Origin: Paraburkholderia franconis
GTDB taxonomy: Bacteria > Pseudomonadota > Gammaproteobacteria > Burkholderiales > Burkholderiaceae
Reading direction: 5' to 3'
Assembly (NCBI RefSeq): GCF_009362735.1
Contig: NZ_WHNP01000007.1
Coordinates: forward strand, 124,001-188,000
DNA: 64,000 nt
Position 1 is the first letter of the stretch. Every line of letters begins with the position of its first letter. A program made the translations under genes and the position numbers. The notes under the pieces are model-generated. The model ran no database searches. It worked only from the letters and a program-made list of their open reading frames with translations, and was not told the origin of the DNA. Positions 1 through 8,313 of this stretch are shown here, piece by piece.

Positions 1-68
1 TCGAATGACTGGGCGCATCGATCGCGCGCGAATTGGGTGATGCGCGTCAGATTAGGTTGATGAAAGTA

Positions 69-86
69 AAAGATCAAGTGATCTTT
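69..86. promoter_or_regulatory. Perfect inverted repeat upstream of the dehalogenase gene
   Basis: AAAGATCA and TGATCTTT form a perfect 8+8 inverted repeat separated by AG. It lies about 70 bases before the haloacid dehalogenase start and is followed by a short T-rich stretch (91-96). It could be the binding site of a dimeric regulator or a weak terminator of a gene left of the window. The sequence shows only the symmetry; the role is inference. Confidence 0.35.
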
Positions 87-153
87 AGAGTCTTTTTTAG
101 CACAAGCCGTCACGAATAGAATCGAACCCGACCTCTGAATGGAGCGCATGGCG

Positions 154-954
154 ATGTCGGCCACAACGACACTCTTCCCCAAAGCAGTGATTTTCGATGC
201 GTACGGCACGTTGTTCGACGTGCATTCCGTCGTCGCTGCGGCGGAGCAGATGTTCCCCGGCCACGGCGATGCACTCTCGCAGTTGTGGCGGCAAAAGCAG
301 ATCGAATACGCGCAGTTGCGTACGCTGTCCGACCCGGCCGGCGCGCACTACCAGCCGTTCTGGAACGTCACGCTCGACGCGCTGCGCTTCTCCGCGCGCA
401 AGCTGGAGCTCACGCTGAACGCGTCCGGCGAAAAGCGCCTGATGGACGAGTACGCATGCCTTTCCGCGTTTCCCGACGTGCTGCCCGCGCTGCGGCAGCT
501 TCGCGGCATGCGCACCGCCGGAAGCGCCGCGCAGATCGGTCTCGCGATTCTCTCGAACGGCAATCCGCAAATGCTCGACATCGCTGTCAAAAGCGCAGGC
601 ATGACGGGCGTGTTCGATCACGTGCTCTCAGTGGATGCCGTGCGCGCGTTCAAGCCGGCGCCTGCGAGCTATGCGCTGGGCACACAGGCGTTCGGCGCGA
701 GCGCGCGCGAGATCGTGTTCGTGTCGTCGAACGGCTGGGACGCGGGCGGCGCGAACTGGTTCGGCTACACGGTCTTCTGGCTCAACCGCCAGGGTGCTCC
801 CGCCGAGGAACTGGGCGTCGCGCCACATGGCACGGGCAGGAGCATGAACGAACTGATCGCGTTTGTCGAAAATCTCGCGTCGTCCGGGACAGCAGAGAAA
901 GCTGGCATACGGGAGAAAAGCAGCAGCCGCGCGCGCCACAGCCCTGGCGCATGA
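154..954 (+). CDS. Haloacid dehalogenase, type II (HAD superfamily)
   Basis: A 266-residue protein of the HAD superfamily, closest in layout to L-2-haloacid dehalogenases, which hydrolyse short 2-haloalkanoic acids to hydroxy acids in the cytoplasm. Motif I VIFDAYGT carries the nucleophile Asp at about residue 15. LSNGNPQM matches motif II (Ser/Asn), the AFKPAP lysine is motif III, and FVSSNGWDAGG supplies the SSN...D group typical of type II dehalogenases. ATG codons occur at 139, 148 and 154. I chose 154 because GGAG at 141-144 then sits nine bases ahead. It precedes aceB by 90 bases in the same direction and may be co-expressed, although the substrate could be a metabolite such as a phosphate ester rather than a halide. 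Family assignment is firm; the substrate is not. Confidence 0.85.
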   Translation: MSATTTLFPKAVIFDAYGTLFDVHSVVAAAEQMFPGHGDALSQLWRQKQIEYAQLRTLSDPAGAHYQPFWNVTLDALRFSARKLELTLNASGEKRLMDEYACLSAFPDVLPALRQLRGMRTAGSAAQIGLAILSNGNPQMLDIAVKSAGMTGVFDHVLSVDAVRAFKPAPASYALGTQAFGASAREIVFVSSNGWDAGGANWFGYTVFWLNRQGAPAEELGVAPHGTGRSMNELIAFVENLASSGTAEKAGIREKSSSRARHSPGA

Positions 955-1044
955 CGGCATGCCATCCCATTTGCACCCACGCGAGACGACGCATTGCAAT
1001 TGCATCAACAAGCATCTTTAAAACTGACCGACCAAGGAGAAATC

Positions 1045-2637
1045 ATGGCGAACACGCCGTCGCTGCCGCAGGGCATGAATATCACCGGAGAGATCAGGCC
1101 CGGTTTCGAGACCATTCTTACGCCGCAGGCGCTCGAACTCGTCGCCAGCCTGCACCGCATGTTCGAGCCGCGCCGCCAGCAGTTGCTGAAAGCGCGCGCC
1201 GAGCGCGCGAAACGTCTGGATGTCGGCGAGCGCCCCGACTTTCTCGCCGAAACGAAGAGCATCCGCGAAGGCGACTGGACGATCGCGCCGCTGCCGCAGG
1301 ATCTGCAATGCCGCCGCGTCGAGATCACGGGTCCCGTCGACCGCAAGATGATCATCAACGCGCTGAACTCGGGCGCGGACTCGTACATGACCGACTTCGA
1401 AGATTCGAACGCGCCGAGTTGGGACAACCAGATCGCCGGTCATATCAATCTGAAAGAAGCCGTGCGCCGGACGATCTCGCTCGGGCAGAACGGCAAGTCG
1501 TACAAACTGAACGACAAGATCGCGACGCTGATCGTGCGTCCGCGCGGCTGGCACCTGGACGAGAAGCACGTGACCGTCGATGGCCAGCGCTTGTCGGGCG
1601 GCATCTTCGACTTCGCGCTGTTCCTGCATCACAACGCGAAGGAGCAACTGTCGCGCGGTACGGGCCCGTACTTCTATCTGCCGAAGATGGAAAGCCATCT
1701 CGAAGCGCGTCTGTGGAACGACATCTTCGTCGCCGCGCAGGAAGCCGTCGGCGTGCCGCGCGGCACGATTCGCGCAACCGTGCTGATCGAAACGATCCTG
1801 GCCGCGTTCGAAATGGATGAGATCCTGTACGAACTGCGCGAGCATAGCTCGGGCCTGAACGCCGGACGTTGGGACTACATCTTTTCGGCGATCAAGAAGT
1901 TCAAGAACGACAAGGACTTCTGTCTCGCGGATCGCTCGCAGATCACGATGACGGTTCCGTTCATGCGCGCCTACGCGCTGCAACTGTTGAAGACGTGCCA
2001 CCGCCGCAACGCGCCTGCGATCGGTGGCATGAGCGCGTTGATTCCGATCAAGAACGACGCGGCCGCGAACGAGAAAGCGATGGCCGGCGTGCGCTCCGAC
2101 AAGGCACGCGACGCGACGGACGGCTACGACGGCGGCTGGGTCGCGCATCCGGGTCTCGTGCCCATCGCGATGGAAGAGTTCGTCAAGGTGCTCGGCGACA
2201 AGCCGAACCAGATCGGCAAGCAGCGCGACGACGTGCAGGTGACGGGCAAGGACCTGCTCGACTTCCGCCCCGAAGCGCCCATCACAGAAGCGGGTCTGCG
2301 CAACAACATCAACGTCGGCATTCACTACCTGGGCTCGTGGCTCGCAGGCAATGGCTGCGTGCCGATCCACAACCTGATGGAAGACGCGGCGACGGCAGAA
2401 ATCTCGCGCTCGCAGGTGTGGCAGTGGATTCGTTCGCCGAAGGGCAAGCTCGTAGACGGACGCAAGGTGACGGCCGATTTCGTGCGCGAACTGACCGTGC
2501 AGGAACTCGACAAGGTGAAGGCCGTGATCGCCGGCGATACGAAGCCGTACGATCGCGCCGCGCAGATCTTCAGCGAGATGTCGACGTCGGAGAACTTCAC
2601 CGAATTCCTGACGCTGCCGCTTTACGAAGAACTCTGA
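1045..2637 (+). CDS. aceB: Malate synthase A
   Basis: A 530-residue malate synthase A, condensing glyoxylate and acetyl-CoA to malate in the glyoxylate shunt. The length is that of the A-type (about 530), not the 720-residue G-type. Visible signatures include SYMTDFEDSNAPSWDN near residue 113, IVRPRGWHLDEKHV near residue 164, and HSSGLNAGRWDYIFS near residue 266, which matches the family signature. The start follows a strong AAGGAGA site (1034-1040). An upstream in-frame ATG at 994 is less likely because it lacks such a site. A TGCAATTGCA palindrome lies about 40 bases before the start and could be an operator. A GC-rich terminator follows at about 2730. Isocitrate lyase is not in the window. 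Confidence 0.97.
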   Translation: MANTPSLPQGMNITGEIRPGFETILTPQALELVASLHRMFEPRRQQLLKARAERAKRLDVGERPDFLAETKSIREGDWTIAPLPQDLQCRRVEITGPVDRKMIINALNSGADSYMTDFEDSNAPSWDNQIAGHINLKEAVRRTISLGQNGKSYKLNDKIATLIVRPRGWHLDEKHVTVDGQRLSGGIFDFALFLHHNAKEQLSRGTGPYFYLPKMESHLEARLWNDIFVAAQEAVGVPRGTIRATVLIETILAAFEMDEILYELREHSSGLNAGRWDYIFSAIKKFKNDKDFCLADRSQITMTVPFMRAYALQLLKTCHRRNAPAIGGMSALIPIKNDAAANEKAMAGVRSDKARDATDGYDGGWVAHPGLVPIAMEEFVKVLGDKPNQIGKQRDDVQVTGKDLLDFRPEAPITEAGLRNNINVGIHYLGSWLAGNGCVPIHNLMEDAATAEISRSQVWQWIRSPKGKLVDGRKVTADFVRELTVQELDKVKAVIAGDTKPYDRAAQIFSEMSTSENFTEFLTLPLYEEL

Positions 2638-2729
2638 GCATGACGATGCGTGCCGGACGGACAGCCGCTGTTTGCTGCCTTTTCGCCCGGCGCGCGATGC
2701 GATCGCTCGACGGTTGACCGACCGGGAAT

Positions 2730-2769
2730 GGCCTGGCGGGCGTCATGCCCGCTGGGCCGTTCTTTTTTT
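2730..2769 (+). terminator. Rho-independent terminator after aceB
   Basis: A 12-base stem, GGCCTGGCGGGC (2730-2741) against GCCCGCTGGGCC (2747-2758), with a five-base loop is followed by GTTCTTTTTTT. The stem pairs throughout apart from a small internal mismatch near its base. It sits about 90 bases after the aceB stop. Confidence 0.85.
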
Positions 2770-2840
2770 CGCCGACGCTCTTGTCGCTTCGAGTTCTACA
2801 GACGGGATGCACGCGCAACAAACGCCACCGCCCCTTCCGA

Positions 2841-3248
2841 TCAACGCCCGTTCGAACGCCGGTGCGCAACCCAGTCGCCGGAACGAATCTCCGGCAATCC
2901 TTTGACAGCCTCGCGCTGCACCGGATAGTAGCGGCACATGATGGGCGCGCCTTCGACCTCGACGGTCACTTCACGCGGAACAAACAGCCCTTCGACACCC
3001 GGATAGACCTGCTCGATCTCATCGAGCACGGCAACCAGTCCGTCGTCGATCTCGTAGACATCCCCTTGCACGTGAATGCCCGCGTCATCGGGAACGAAAC
3101 CCGGATACGCGCCGAAGTCGAAGAGACGCCCACGCACGGTGGCCGAACCGACCAGCGTGGGCGCCGCGATGTCGTTGCGCGCTGCCACGGCGCCGATGTC
3201 GTTGATTTCGCCGGCACGCAAGGTGCCATACACAAAGACGTTTTGCAT
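2841..3248 (-). CDS. Gamma-glutamylcyclotransferase-like protein (AIG2/YtfP type)
   Basis: A 135-residue small cytoplasmic protein of the gamma-glutamylcyclotransferase-like fold. The hallmark substrate loop VYGTLR is at residues 6-11. LDEIEQ at residues 75-80 holds the usual acidic residue, and a GDVYEI strand and a C-terminal CRYY strand fit the family. Members cleave gamma-glutamyl amine or peptide bonds, but many bacterial YtfP-like proteins have no proven substrate. The reading frame extends upstream to 3629, but that part lies over the next gene; ATG at 3248 gives the family length. It is 46 bases from the RraA-like gene, in the same direction. Confidence 0.85.
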   Translation of the reverse strand: MQNVFVYGTLRAGEINDIGAVAARNDIAAPTLVGSATVRGRLFDFGAYPGFVPDDAGIHVQGDVYEIDDGLVAVLDEIEQVYPGVEGLFVPREVTVEVEGAPIMCRYYPVQREAVKGLPEIRSGDWVAHRRSNGR

Positions 3249-3294
3249 CCGTTCACTATCCTCGATCAAACCAGCATGAGTGCCGCCGTCACGG

Positions 3295-3789
3295 TCAGGC
3301 GAGCGACGCGCTCGCGACCAGCACACCGTCGATATCCGCATAGATCCATTCGCCCGGACGCACCACTGAACCGGGCAGGCGCACGGGCACATCGCGCTCG
3401 CCGCCGCCGCGCTTCTGGCTGCGCTGCGGATTCGTCGCAAGCGCAACGATGCCGATATTGCACTCGTTGAGTTCGAGCGCATCGCGCACGCAGCCGAACA
3501 CGACAATGCCCGCCCAGCCGTTCTTCTCGCCGAGCTTGCCCAGGTTGCCGCCGACGAGCGCGCAGCGCAGGCTGCCTCCCCCGTCGATGACCAGCACACG
3601 CCCGGCTCCCTTTTCTTCGAGCGTCGCACGCACCAGCGTGTTGTCTTCGAATACCTTCAGTGTGACGGCCTCGCCGCCAAAACGCGCCGCGCGGCCGAAT
3701 CGGCTGAATACGGGATCGAGCACACGCGACGTGCCCGCGGCCAGCTGGTCTTCATGTGCATCACATAGATCTGCGGTTGCGAAGTTCAT
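3295..3789 (-). CDS. rraA: RraA family protein (RNase E inhibitor / HMG-type aldolase)
   Basis: A 164-residue RraA-like protein. The family forms ring trimers and includes the E. coli regulator of RNase E and class II 4-hydroxy-4-methyl-2-oxoglutarate/oxaloacetate aldolases. The motif [16 protein letters not shown] at about residues 67-82 and FGCVRDA near 98-104, whose Arg and Asp bind substrate and metal in the aldolases, are both present. Because the catalytic residues are kept, it may be an aldolase or oxaloacetate decarboxylase rather than a dedicated RNase E regulator; sequence alone cannot decide. It starts the two-gene minus-strand unit that ends with the gamma-glutamylcyclotransferase-like gene. 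Confidence 0.85.
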   Translation of the reverse strand: MNFATADLCDAHEDQLAAGTSRVLDPVFSRFGRAARFGGEAVTLKVFEDNTLVRATLEEKGAGRVLVIDGGGSLRCALVGGNLGKLGEKNGWAGIVVFGCVRDALELNECNIGIVALATNPQRSQKRGGGERDVPVRLPGSVVRPGEWIYADIDGVLVASASLA

Positions 3790-3923
3790 AAGCGTCCCCT
3801 GTCAAAACGAATCCGGTGCATTATGCCGCGCCGTTTTCATGATGTCCCCTCGGCCGTTCGGCTAATGCCGGGACGATGCACAGGACCCTACAATGACATG
3901 CATCGCGTGGCCCGGCCCGCGCC

Positions 3924-3975
3924 GCAGTCCAGCCCCGCCGTCCAACCCCGCAGTCGAGCCCCGCAGTTGAGCCCA
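3924..3975 (+). repeat. Four tandem copies of a 13-bp repeat before the AraC-type gene
   Basis: GCAGTCCAGCCCC, GCCGTCCAACCCC, GCAGTCGAGCCCC and GCAGTTGAGCCCA follow each other without a gap and end eight bases before the AraC-type start codon. The period of 13 is not a multiple of three, and an in-frame TGA at 3968 excludes a coding extension. The array occupies the position where a promoter or ribosome-binding site is expected. Confidence 0.8.
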
Positions 3976-3982
3976 TTACGTC

Positions 3983-4870
3983 ATGACTGAAGCCGCCCAT
4001 TCAACCCCGCCCGCCGCCGCGAAAGCGCCGACTGAGCTATCGACACGCGTCGATTTCGCCGACATTCCGCCCGAATTCGCGCCGACGCCGACGCATCCCA
4101 TCCGCGTGCGCTCGCGGCCGATGCCCGCAGGCGTGCGCATCGCGCGACACACGCACGCGTGGGCGCAGGTCGCGTATGCGTCGCGCGGCGTGCTTCGTGT
4201 CGGCACGTTCGGCACCACGTGGATGGTGCCGCCGTCGCGCGCGATCTGGGTGCCGCCTTATGTGCTGCACGAAGTAGTGATCGTCGAAGATGCGTTTCTG
4301 CGCACGCTCTACGTGAACGAGGCGGCCGTGCCGGCGGGACTGGATACGTGCCGGGTCGTCGAGGTGTCGGGGCTCCTGCGCGAAGTGATTGCCGCACTCG
4401 ATACGCCGGGCCTGCCGCCCGACCGCGAGCGGCTATTGGGCTCGCTGGCGCTCGACGAGATCACGCGCTCGCAGCCGCTGCCGCTGTCCGTGCCGATGCC
4501 GACGGAAAAGCGTCTGCGCGCATTGTGCGAAGCGGTGCTTGCCGACCCCGCGAATGCCGACTCGCTGGAACGATGGGCGTCGACGGTCGGCGCGAGCACG
4601 CGCACGATCGCGCGGCTCTTTCGGCAGGAACTGGGCGTGAGCTTTTCGCAATGGCGTCAGCAGGCCGTGCTCGCCCGCGCGATTCCGTTGCTCAGCCAGG
4701 GGCGCCCGCTGTCGCATGTCGCGCGCGAGTTGGGGTATCAAAGCCAGAGTGCGTTTTCCGCGATGTTCAGGCGCGCGTTCGGAGAGAGTCCGCGGGCGTT
4801 CATGCTACGCGGCGCGGAGCACCGGCGTGACGAGCCGGAGCGCGAAGAAGATGACGATGCTTCGATGTGA
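3983..4870 (+). CDS. AraC family transcriptional regulator
   Basis: A 295-residue regulator with a cupin-like N-terminal sensor domain (RHTHAWAQVAYASRGVLRV near residues 54-72 and WMVPPSRAIWVPP near 80) and a C-terminal AraC DNA-binding domain. In the latter, RTIARLFRQELGVSFSQWR is the first helix-turn-helix and LSHVARELGYQSQSAFSAMF with FRRAFGESP the second, C-terminal helix-turn-helix signature. The C-terminus ends in an unusually acidic tail (EREEDDD). The ligand and targets are unknown. No Shine-Dalgarno is visible before the ATG, where the 13-bp repeat array lies, so translation initiation may be unusual or leaderless. Confidence 0.9.
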   Translation: MTEAAHSTPPAAAKAPTELSTRVDFADIPPEFAPTPTHPIRVRSRPMPAGVRIARHTHAWAQVAYASRGVLRVGTFGTTWMVPPSRAIWVPPYVLHEVVIVEDAFLRTLYVNEAAVPAGLDTCRVVEVSGLLREVIAALDTPGLPPDRERLLGSLALDEITRSQPLPLSVPMPTEKRLRALCEAVLADPANADSLERWASTVGASTRTIARLFRQELGVSFSQWRQQAVLARAIPLLSQGRPLSHVARELGYQSQSAFSAMFRRAFGESPRAFMLRGAEHRRDEPEREEDDDASM

Positions 4871-4979
4871 GCGCGCGGACGAGGGGCACGCAACGATGCG
4901 AAGGCAGAGCTTGACGGCTGGCTGAATGCGAGCGCCGATCGCGATTCGCGCTCGATCGACAGAGCGCCGCTGACGCACC

Positions 4980-5444
4980 TCAGACGCGCCGCGCCATATG
5001 CCGGATCGAGCCCAACTGCGCGAGACGCGGTCCCGCGAGCCGATAGCCCATTCGTTGATAGAGACGCGCGGCGGGATTGTCGACGAACACGCGCAGTTGA
5101 AGTTCGGAGAGCCCCCGCGCCCGCGCCCAGCGATGCGATGTATTCAGCAGATAGGTGCCCGCGCCGCGCCGACGGTGGCCTTCGGCAATCTGCACGTCGC
5201 GGATGTGCAGCGAGTCGCCCTCCTCGGTGATGCGCAGCACGCCGATGCGTTCGCCGTCCACTTCGAGAATGAAGTTTTCCGACTCGCGCCAACTTGCGAG
5301 AAACAGGTCGCTGCGCCACACGAGGTGATGTCGACGGTAATACCCGCCCATGTTGTTGCGCGTCAGCGCCTCGGCGAACTGGAAGTCGTCCATGCTGGCC
5401 TTGCGCAAGTAGAAGGGAGACGGATCGTCGGTCGGATCGAGCAT
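4980..5444 (-). CDS. GNAT family N-acetyltransferase
   Basis: A 154-residue acetyltransferase. The acetyl-CoA pyrophosphate-binding motif is VQIAEGHRRRGAGTYLL (motif A, R-R-x-G-x-G/A). The C-terminal LQLRVFVDNPAARLYQRMGYR is the usual motif B strand and helix. The N-terminal FYLRKASMDDF strand starts the fold. The acceptor cannot be read from sequence; it could be a small molecule or a protein amino group. It faces the AraC-type gene tail to tail across about 110 bases. Confidence 0.85.
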   Translation of the reverse strand: MLDPTDDPSPFYLRKASMDDFQFAEALTRNNMGGYYRRHHLVWRSDLFLASWRESENFILEVDGERIGVLRITEEGDSLHIRDVQIAEGHRRRGAGTYLLNTSHRWARARGLSELQLRVFVDNPAARLYQRMGYRLAGPRLAQLGSIRHMARRV

Positions 5445-5564
5445 CGCGCGGGGACGAAAGGTTCGGTCCGCACAACGTTAAGACAGGCAGGACGCGCTGG
5501 CAATGGCTGTTTGCCCGACAGCGATGCGAGCGGCGTGACAGGCATAGCACGTAAGGATCGCGCG

Positions 5565-5600
5565 CAAAAACAAAAAAGCCCGCTGACGATTCAGCGGGCT
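5565..5600 (-). terminator. Terminator of the tRNA array
   Basis: On the minus strand AGCCCGCTGA (5591-5600) pairs with TCAGCGGGCT (5577-5586) around a four-base loop and is followed by TTTTTTG and TTTTTG. The stem is a perfect 10 base pairs. It ends the array just after the last tRNA-Asp. Confidence 0.85.
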
Positions 5601-5609
5601 TCACGTTTC

Positions 5610-5686
5610 TGGCGGAGCGGACGGGACTCGAACCCGCGACCCCCGGCGTGACAGGCCGGTATTCTAACCGACTGAACTACCGCTCC
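5610..5686 (-). tRNA. tRNA-Asp (GTC), copy 1
   Basis: A complete cloverleaf with encoded CCA. The acceptor stem GGAGCGG pairs with CCGCTCC. The anticodon arm CCGGCCTGTCACGCCGG gives anticodon GTC (aspartate codons GAC/GAT). The T-arm carries GGTTCGAGTCC. It is the last tRNA of the array, distal to its own tRNA-Glu. Confidence 0.97.
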
Positions 5687-5764
5687 AGTCTTGATACCAA
5701 CTTGCGAGCGTCGGTTAGCTCTCGCAAGCGCATCGCCTGAATCTCATCAAGCAACGCCAGTGTC

Positions 5765-5840
5765 TGGCGTCCCCTAGGGGATTCGAACCCCTGTACTCAC
5801 CGTGAAAGGGTGATGTCCTAGGCCTCTAGACGAAGGGGAC
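5765..5840 (-). tRNA. tRNA-Glu (TTC), copy 1
   Basis: A complete 76-base tRNA with encoded CCA. The acceptor stem GTCCCCT pairs with AGGGGAC. The anticodon arm reads CACCCTTTCACGGTG, anticodon TTC. It is identical to the copy at 6063. A conserved hairpin (CTTGCGAG against CTCGCAAG at 5701-5728) lies in the spacer to tRNA-Asp and may be a processing signal. Confidence 0.97.
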
Positions 5841-5875
5841 AACGTACTTCACACACTACTGCTTACACCTTTAAC

Positions 5876-5902
5876 GAAAAAGCCCGCTCACCGAACGGGC
5901 TT
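5876..5902 (-). terminator. Possible terminator between the two Glu-Asp units
   Basis: On the minus strand AAGCCCG and CGGGCTT pair around a nine-base loop and run into TTTTCG. It follows the distal tRNA-Asp of the first-transcribed unit. The T-run is short, so read-through into the next unit is likely. It occupies the same place as the stronger terminator at 5565-5600, as expected if it was copied with the unit. Confidence 0.55.
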
Positions 5903-5906
5903 AATC

Positions 5907-5983
5907 TGGCGGAGTGGACGGGACTCGAACCCGCGACCCCCGGCGTGACAGGCCGGTATTCTAACCGACTGAACTACCACTCC
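5907..5983 (-). tRNA. tRNA-Asp (GTC), copy 2
   Basis: Same length and anticodon as copy 1. One acceptor-stem pair differs by a compensatory change: GGAGTGG pairs with CCACTCC here, while copy 1 has GGAGCGG with CCGCTCC. The pairing is preserved, so both copies look functional. Confidence 0.97.
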
Positions 5984-6062
5984 AGTCTTGCTACCTGACT
6001 TGCGAGCGTCGGTTACTTCTCGCAAGCGCATCGCCTGAATCTCATCAAGCAACGCCAGTATC

Positions 6063-6138
6063 TGGCGTCCCCTAGGGGATTCGAACCCCTGTACTCACCG
6101 TGAAAGGGTGATGTCCTAGGCCTCTAGACGAAGGGGAC
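6063..6138 (-). tRNA. tRNA-Glu (TTC), copy 2
   Basis: A complete tRNA-Glu with anticodon TTC and encoded CCA, identical to copy 1. It is followed by the same type of spacer with the CTTGCGAG/CTCGCAAG hairpin (5999-6026) and then tRNA-Asp copy 2. Confidence 0.97.
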
Positions 6139-6190
6139 ATAATCTTTTCAGATCTGTCTCGATCTTGCTGCCAACTTCATTCATCAGCAG

Positions 6191-6223
6191 CGAAGACCGC
6201 CATTCTAACTGCTCTACTACTGC
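6191..6223 (-). pseudogene. Possible tRNA 5'-half relic
   Basis: On the minus strand GTAGTAGAGCAGTTAGAATG resembles the D-arm and the base of the anticodon arm of a tRNA; compare GGTAGTTCAGTCGGTTAGAA in the neighbouring tRNA-Asp. No T-arm or CCA follows. It may be debris from an earlier duplication or deletion in the array, or chance similarity. Confidence 0.3.
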
Positions 6224-6283
6224 TTGTGAAGTCTTTTTTGCTACAACTTCCGGGCTAACCGGGACGACTTCACTTTGTTCTGA

Positions 6284-6359
<76 letters not shown>

Positions 6360-6377
6360 TTGCAGAACAGAAGCGAG

Positions 6378-6406
6378 ATTGTAGAGAGCAATTTTCGCTT
6401 TGTAAA
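6378..6406 (-). promoter_or_regulatory. Sigma70-type promoter of the tRNA array
   Basis: On the minus strand TTTACA (6401-6406), a 17-base spacer and TACAAT (6378-6383) precede tRNA-Ala by about 18 bases. The spacing is optimal and both boxes are close to consensus. The whole Ala-Glu-Asp-Glu-Asp array is probably transcribed from here. Confidence 0.8.
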
Positions 6407-6500
6407 TACCTCTTGAGTCGATTCACGCAATTTTTTTGCGACGCCGCGTCGTATATACGGCGCGGCTTCTCGACCCATCCAGCTTATGACTGAACGAGGC

Positions 6501-7910
6501 TCACGCAAGCGCCTTTTCGATGCGGCTCACGACGACATCGCGACCGAACAGCATCAGCACGCTATCGATCGACGGCGTATGCGTCGTGCCCGCCACGAGC
6601 AGGCGCACCGGCATCGCGATCTGCGGCATCTTCAACTTGTGCGCGCCGAGCGTCGCCTTTAATGCGGCGGCGATGCCCTCCTTCGTCCAGTCGCAGGTCT
6701 TCAACGCAGCGCCCAGATCGGCAAGCGCGGGGCGCACCGCGTCCGTCAGATGCTGCGCGAGCGCTTCGGCATCCGGTTGGGGCTCGCGATAGAACATCGC
6801 GGCGTTGTCCACGATCTCCTTCACCGTCGACGCGCGATCCTTCATCAGCGCAATCACGGCCGCGAGATCGGCGCCCTTCGCGAGCGGCGCGTCGTCGATC
6901 CCGAGCGCCGCGAAAAACGGCTTGCTCAGCTCAGCAAGGCGCACGTTGTCCGCTTCCTTGATGTAGTGGTTGTTCAGCCAGTTGAGCTTGTTGTGGTCGT
7001 ACTGCGCGGGCGACTTGCCCAGATGCTCGAGATCGAACCATTCGACGAACTGCTCGCGCGAGAAGATTTCAGCATCGCCGTGCGACCAGCCAAGCCGCGC
7101 GAGATAGTTCAGCACGGCCTCGGGCAGATAGCCCGCGTCGCGATAGCCCATCACGCTCATCGCGCCATGACGCTTGCTCATCTTTTCGCCCTGCTCGTTC
7201 AGCACCGTTGGCAGGTGCGCATAGACGGGCGGCTCGGCGCCGAGCGCGCGCAGGATGTTGATCTGGCGCGGCGTGTTGTTGACGTGATCGTCGCCGCGAA
7301 TCACGTGCGTGATCTTCATGTCGAGATCGTCGACGACCACGCAGAAGTTGTAGGTCGGCGTGCCGTCCGGACGCGCGATCACGAGATCGTCGAGCTCTTC
7401 GTTCGAGATTTCGACGCGGCCCTTCACCGCGTCGTCCCACGCGACGACGCCCGTCAGCGGGTTGCGAAAGCGCAGCACGGGCTCGACGCCCGCGGGCGGG
7501 GTCGGCAGCACCTTGCCCGGCTCGGGACGCCACGTGCCGTCATAGCGCGGCTTTTCGCCCGCGGCGCGCTGACGCTCGCGCAGCGCGTCGAGTTCTTCCG
7601 TCGACATGTAGCACGGATACGCGAGCCCCTGTTCCTGCATCTGCGCGAGCACTTCGCGGTAACGGTCCATGCGCTGCATCTGGTAGAACGGACCTTCGTC
7701 GTAGTCGAGGCCGAGCCATTGCATGCCTTCGAGGATTGCGTCGACGGACTGCTCGGTCGAGCGCTCGACGTCGGTGTCCTCGATACGCAGCACGAACACG
7801 CCCTTCATCTTGCGCGCGAACGCCCACGGATACAGCGCAGAGCGGATGTTGCCCAGGTGAATGAAGCCGGTTGGGCTCGGTGCGAAGCGGGTACGAACGG
7901 GAGTGGTCAT
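6501..7910 (-). CDS. gltX: Glutamyl-tRNA synthetase
   Basis: A 469-residue class I aminoacyl-tRNA synthetase that charges tRNA-Glu. The HIGH-like motif is [14 protein letters not shown] at about residues 12-25, and the KMSKS-type loop is EKMSKRHG near residue 243. [13 protein letters not shown] is the expected substrate-binding segment. ATG at 7910 gives a canonical N-terminus ([15 protein letters not shown]); the frame runs on to 7997 but without family similarity. It is transcribed towards the tRNA array, which contains both tRNA-Glu genes, although the array has its own promoter. Confidence 0.97.
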   Translation of the reverse strand: MTTPVRTRFAPSPTGFIHLGNIRSALYPWAFARKMKGVFVLRIEDTDVERSTEQSVDAILEGMQWLGLDYDEGPFYQMQRMDRYREVLAQMQEQGLAYPCYMSTEELDALRERQRAAGEKPRYDGTWRPEPGKVLPTPPAGVEPVLRFRNPLTGVVAWDDAVKGRVEISNEELDDLVIARPDGTPTYNFCVVVDDLDMKITHVIRGDDHVNNTPRQINILRALGAEPPVYAHLPTVLNEQGEKMSKRHGAMSVMGYRDAGYLPEAVLNYLARLGWSHGDAEIFSREQFVEWFDLEHLGKSPAQYDHNKLNWLNNHYIKEADNVRLAELSKPFFAALGIDDAPLAKGADLAAVIALMKDRASTVKEIVDNAAMFYREPQPDAEALAQHLTDAVRPALADLGAALKTCDWTKEGIAAALKATLGAHKLKMPQIAMPVRLLVAGTTHTPSIDSVLMLFGRDVVVSRIEKALA

Positions 7911-8313
7911 GTGTGGTAACTCGAAGACGGACGCCAGCGCCAGCGAACATCGCAACCGGGCGCGGCAACGAAAACGGTTCACGCCCACCACGGGCAACAG
8001 CAGCTGACATCACCGGCTGGCACAGTGCGGGCGCGATTGAAAAAGAAAGATCCGAAATTATAACCGCCGACGGCATCTCCACCTGGCCGCGCGCTCGCAC
8101 GAAGGCTGGCGCAAAACCGTGACGCCGCATGTGTAGACGATTCCCTCGACCGACCCTCGACGGATTGTCGCCGCACGATCGCTTTGCATTATGATGTGCG
8201 CGCGCCGCTATCCGCATCGACGCAGCGCGCTACGATCGCCATCGGCGATCATCTTGCAAGACACGCGGCGCGATGCATTCACATGGACGTCGGCGCCGTC
8301 GCTGGAGAATTCG
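7911..8313. other. Divergent intergenic region gltX / patatin-like gene
   Basis: About 400 bases with no convincing gene. A minus-strand TATAAT at 8057-8062 is a candidate -10 box for gltX, but no good -35 box is visible. On the plus strand TTGTCG (8165-8170) and TATGAT about 19 bases further could serve the patatin-like gene. An open frame from ATG at 8191 joins the patatin-like gene, but its first 41 codons look non-coding. Confidence 0.4.

Noticed and set aside
285..1820. Long plus-strand open frame (511 codons) over the dehalogenase and aceB
   Set aside because: It is Arg/Ala-rich without family similarity and runs in another frame over two clear genes; such frames are common in high-GC DNA.
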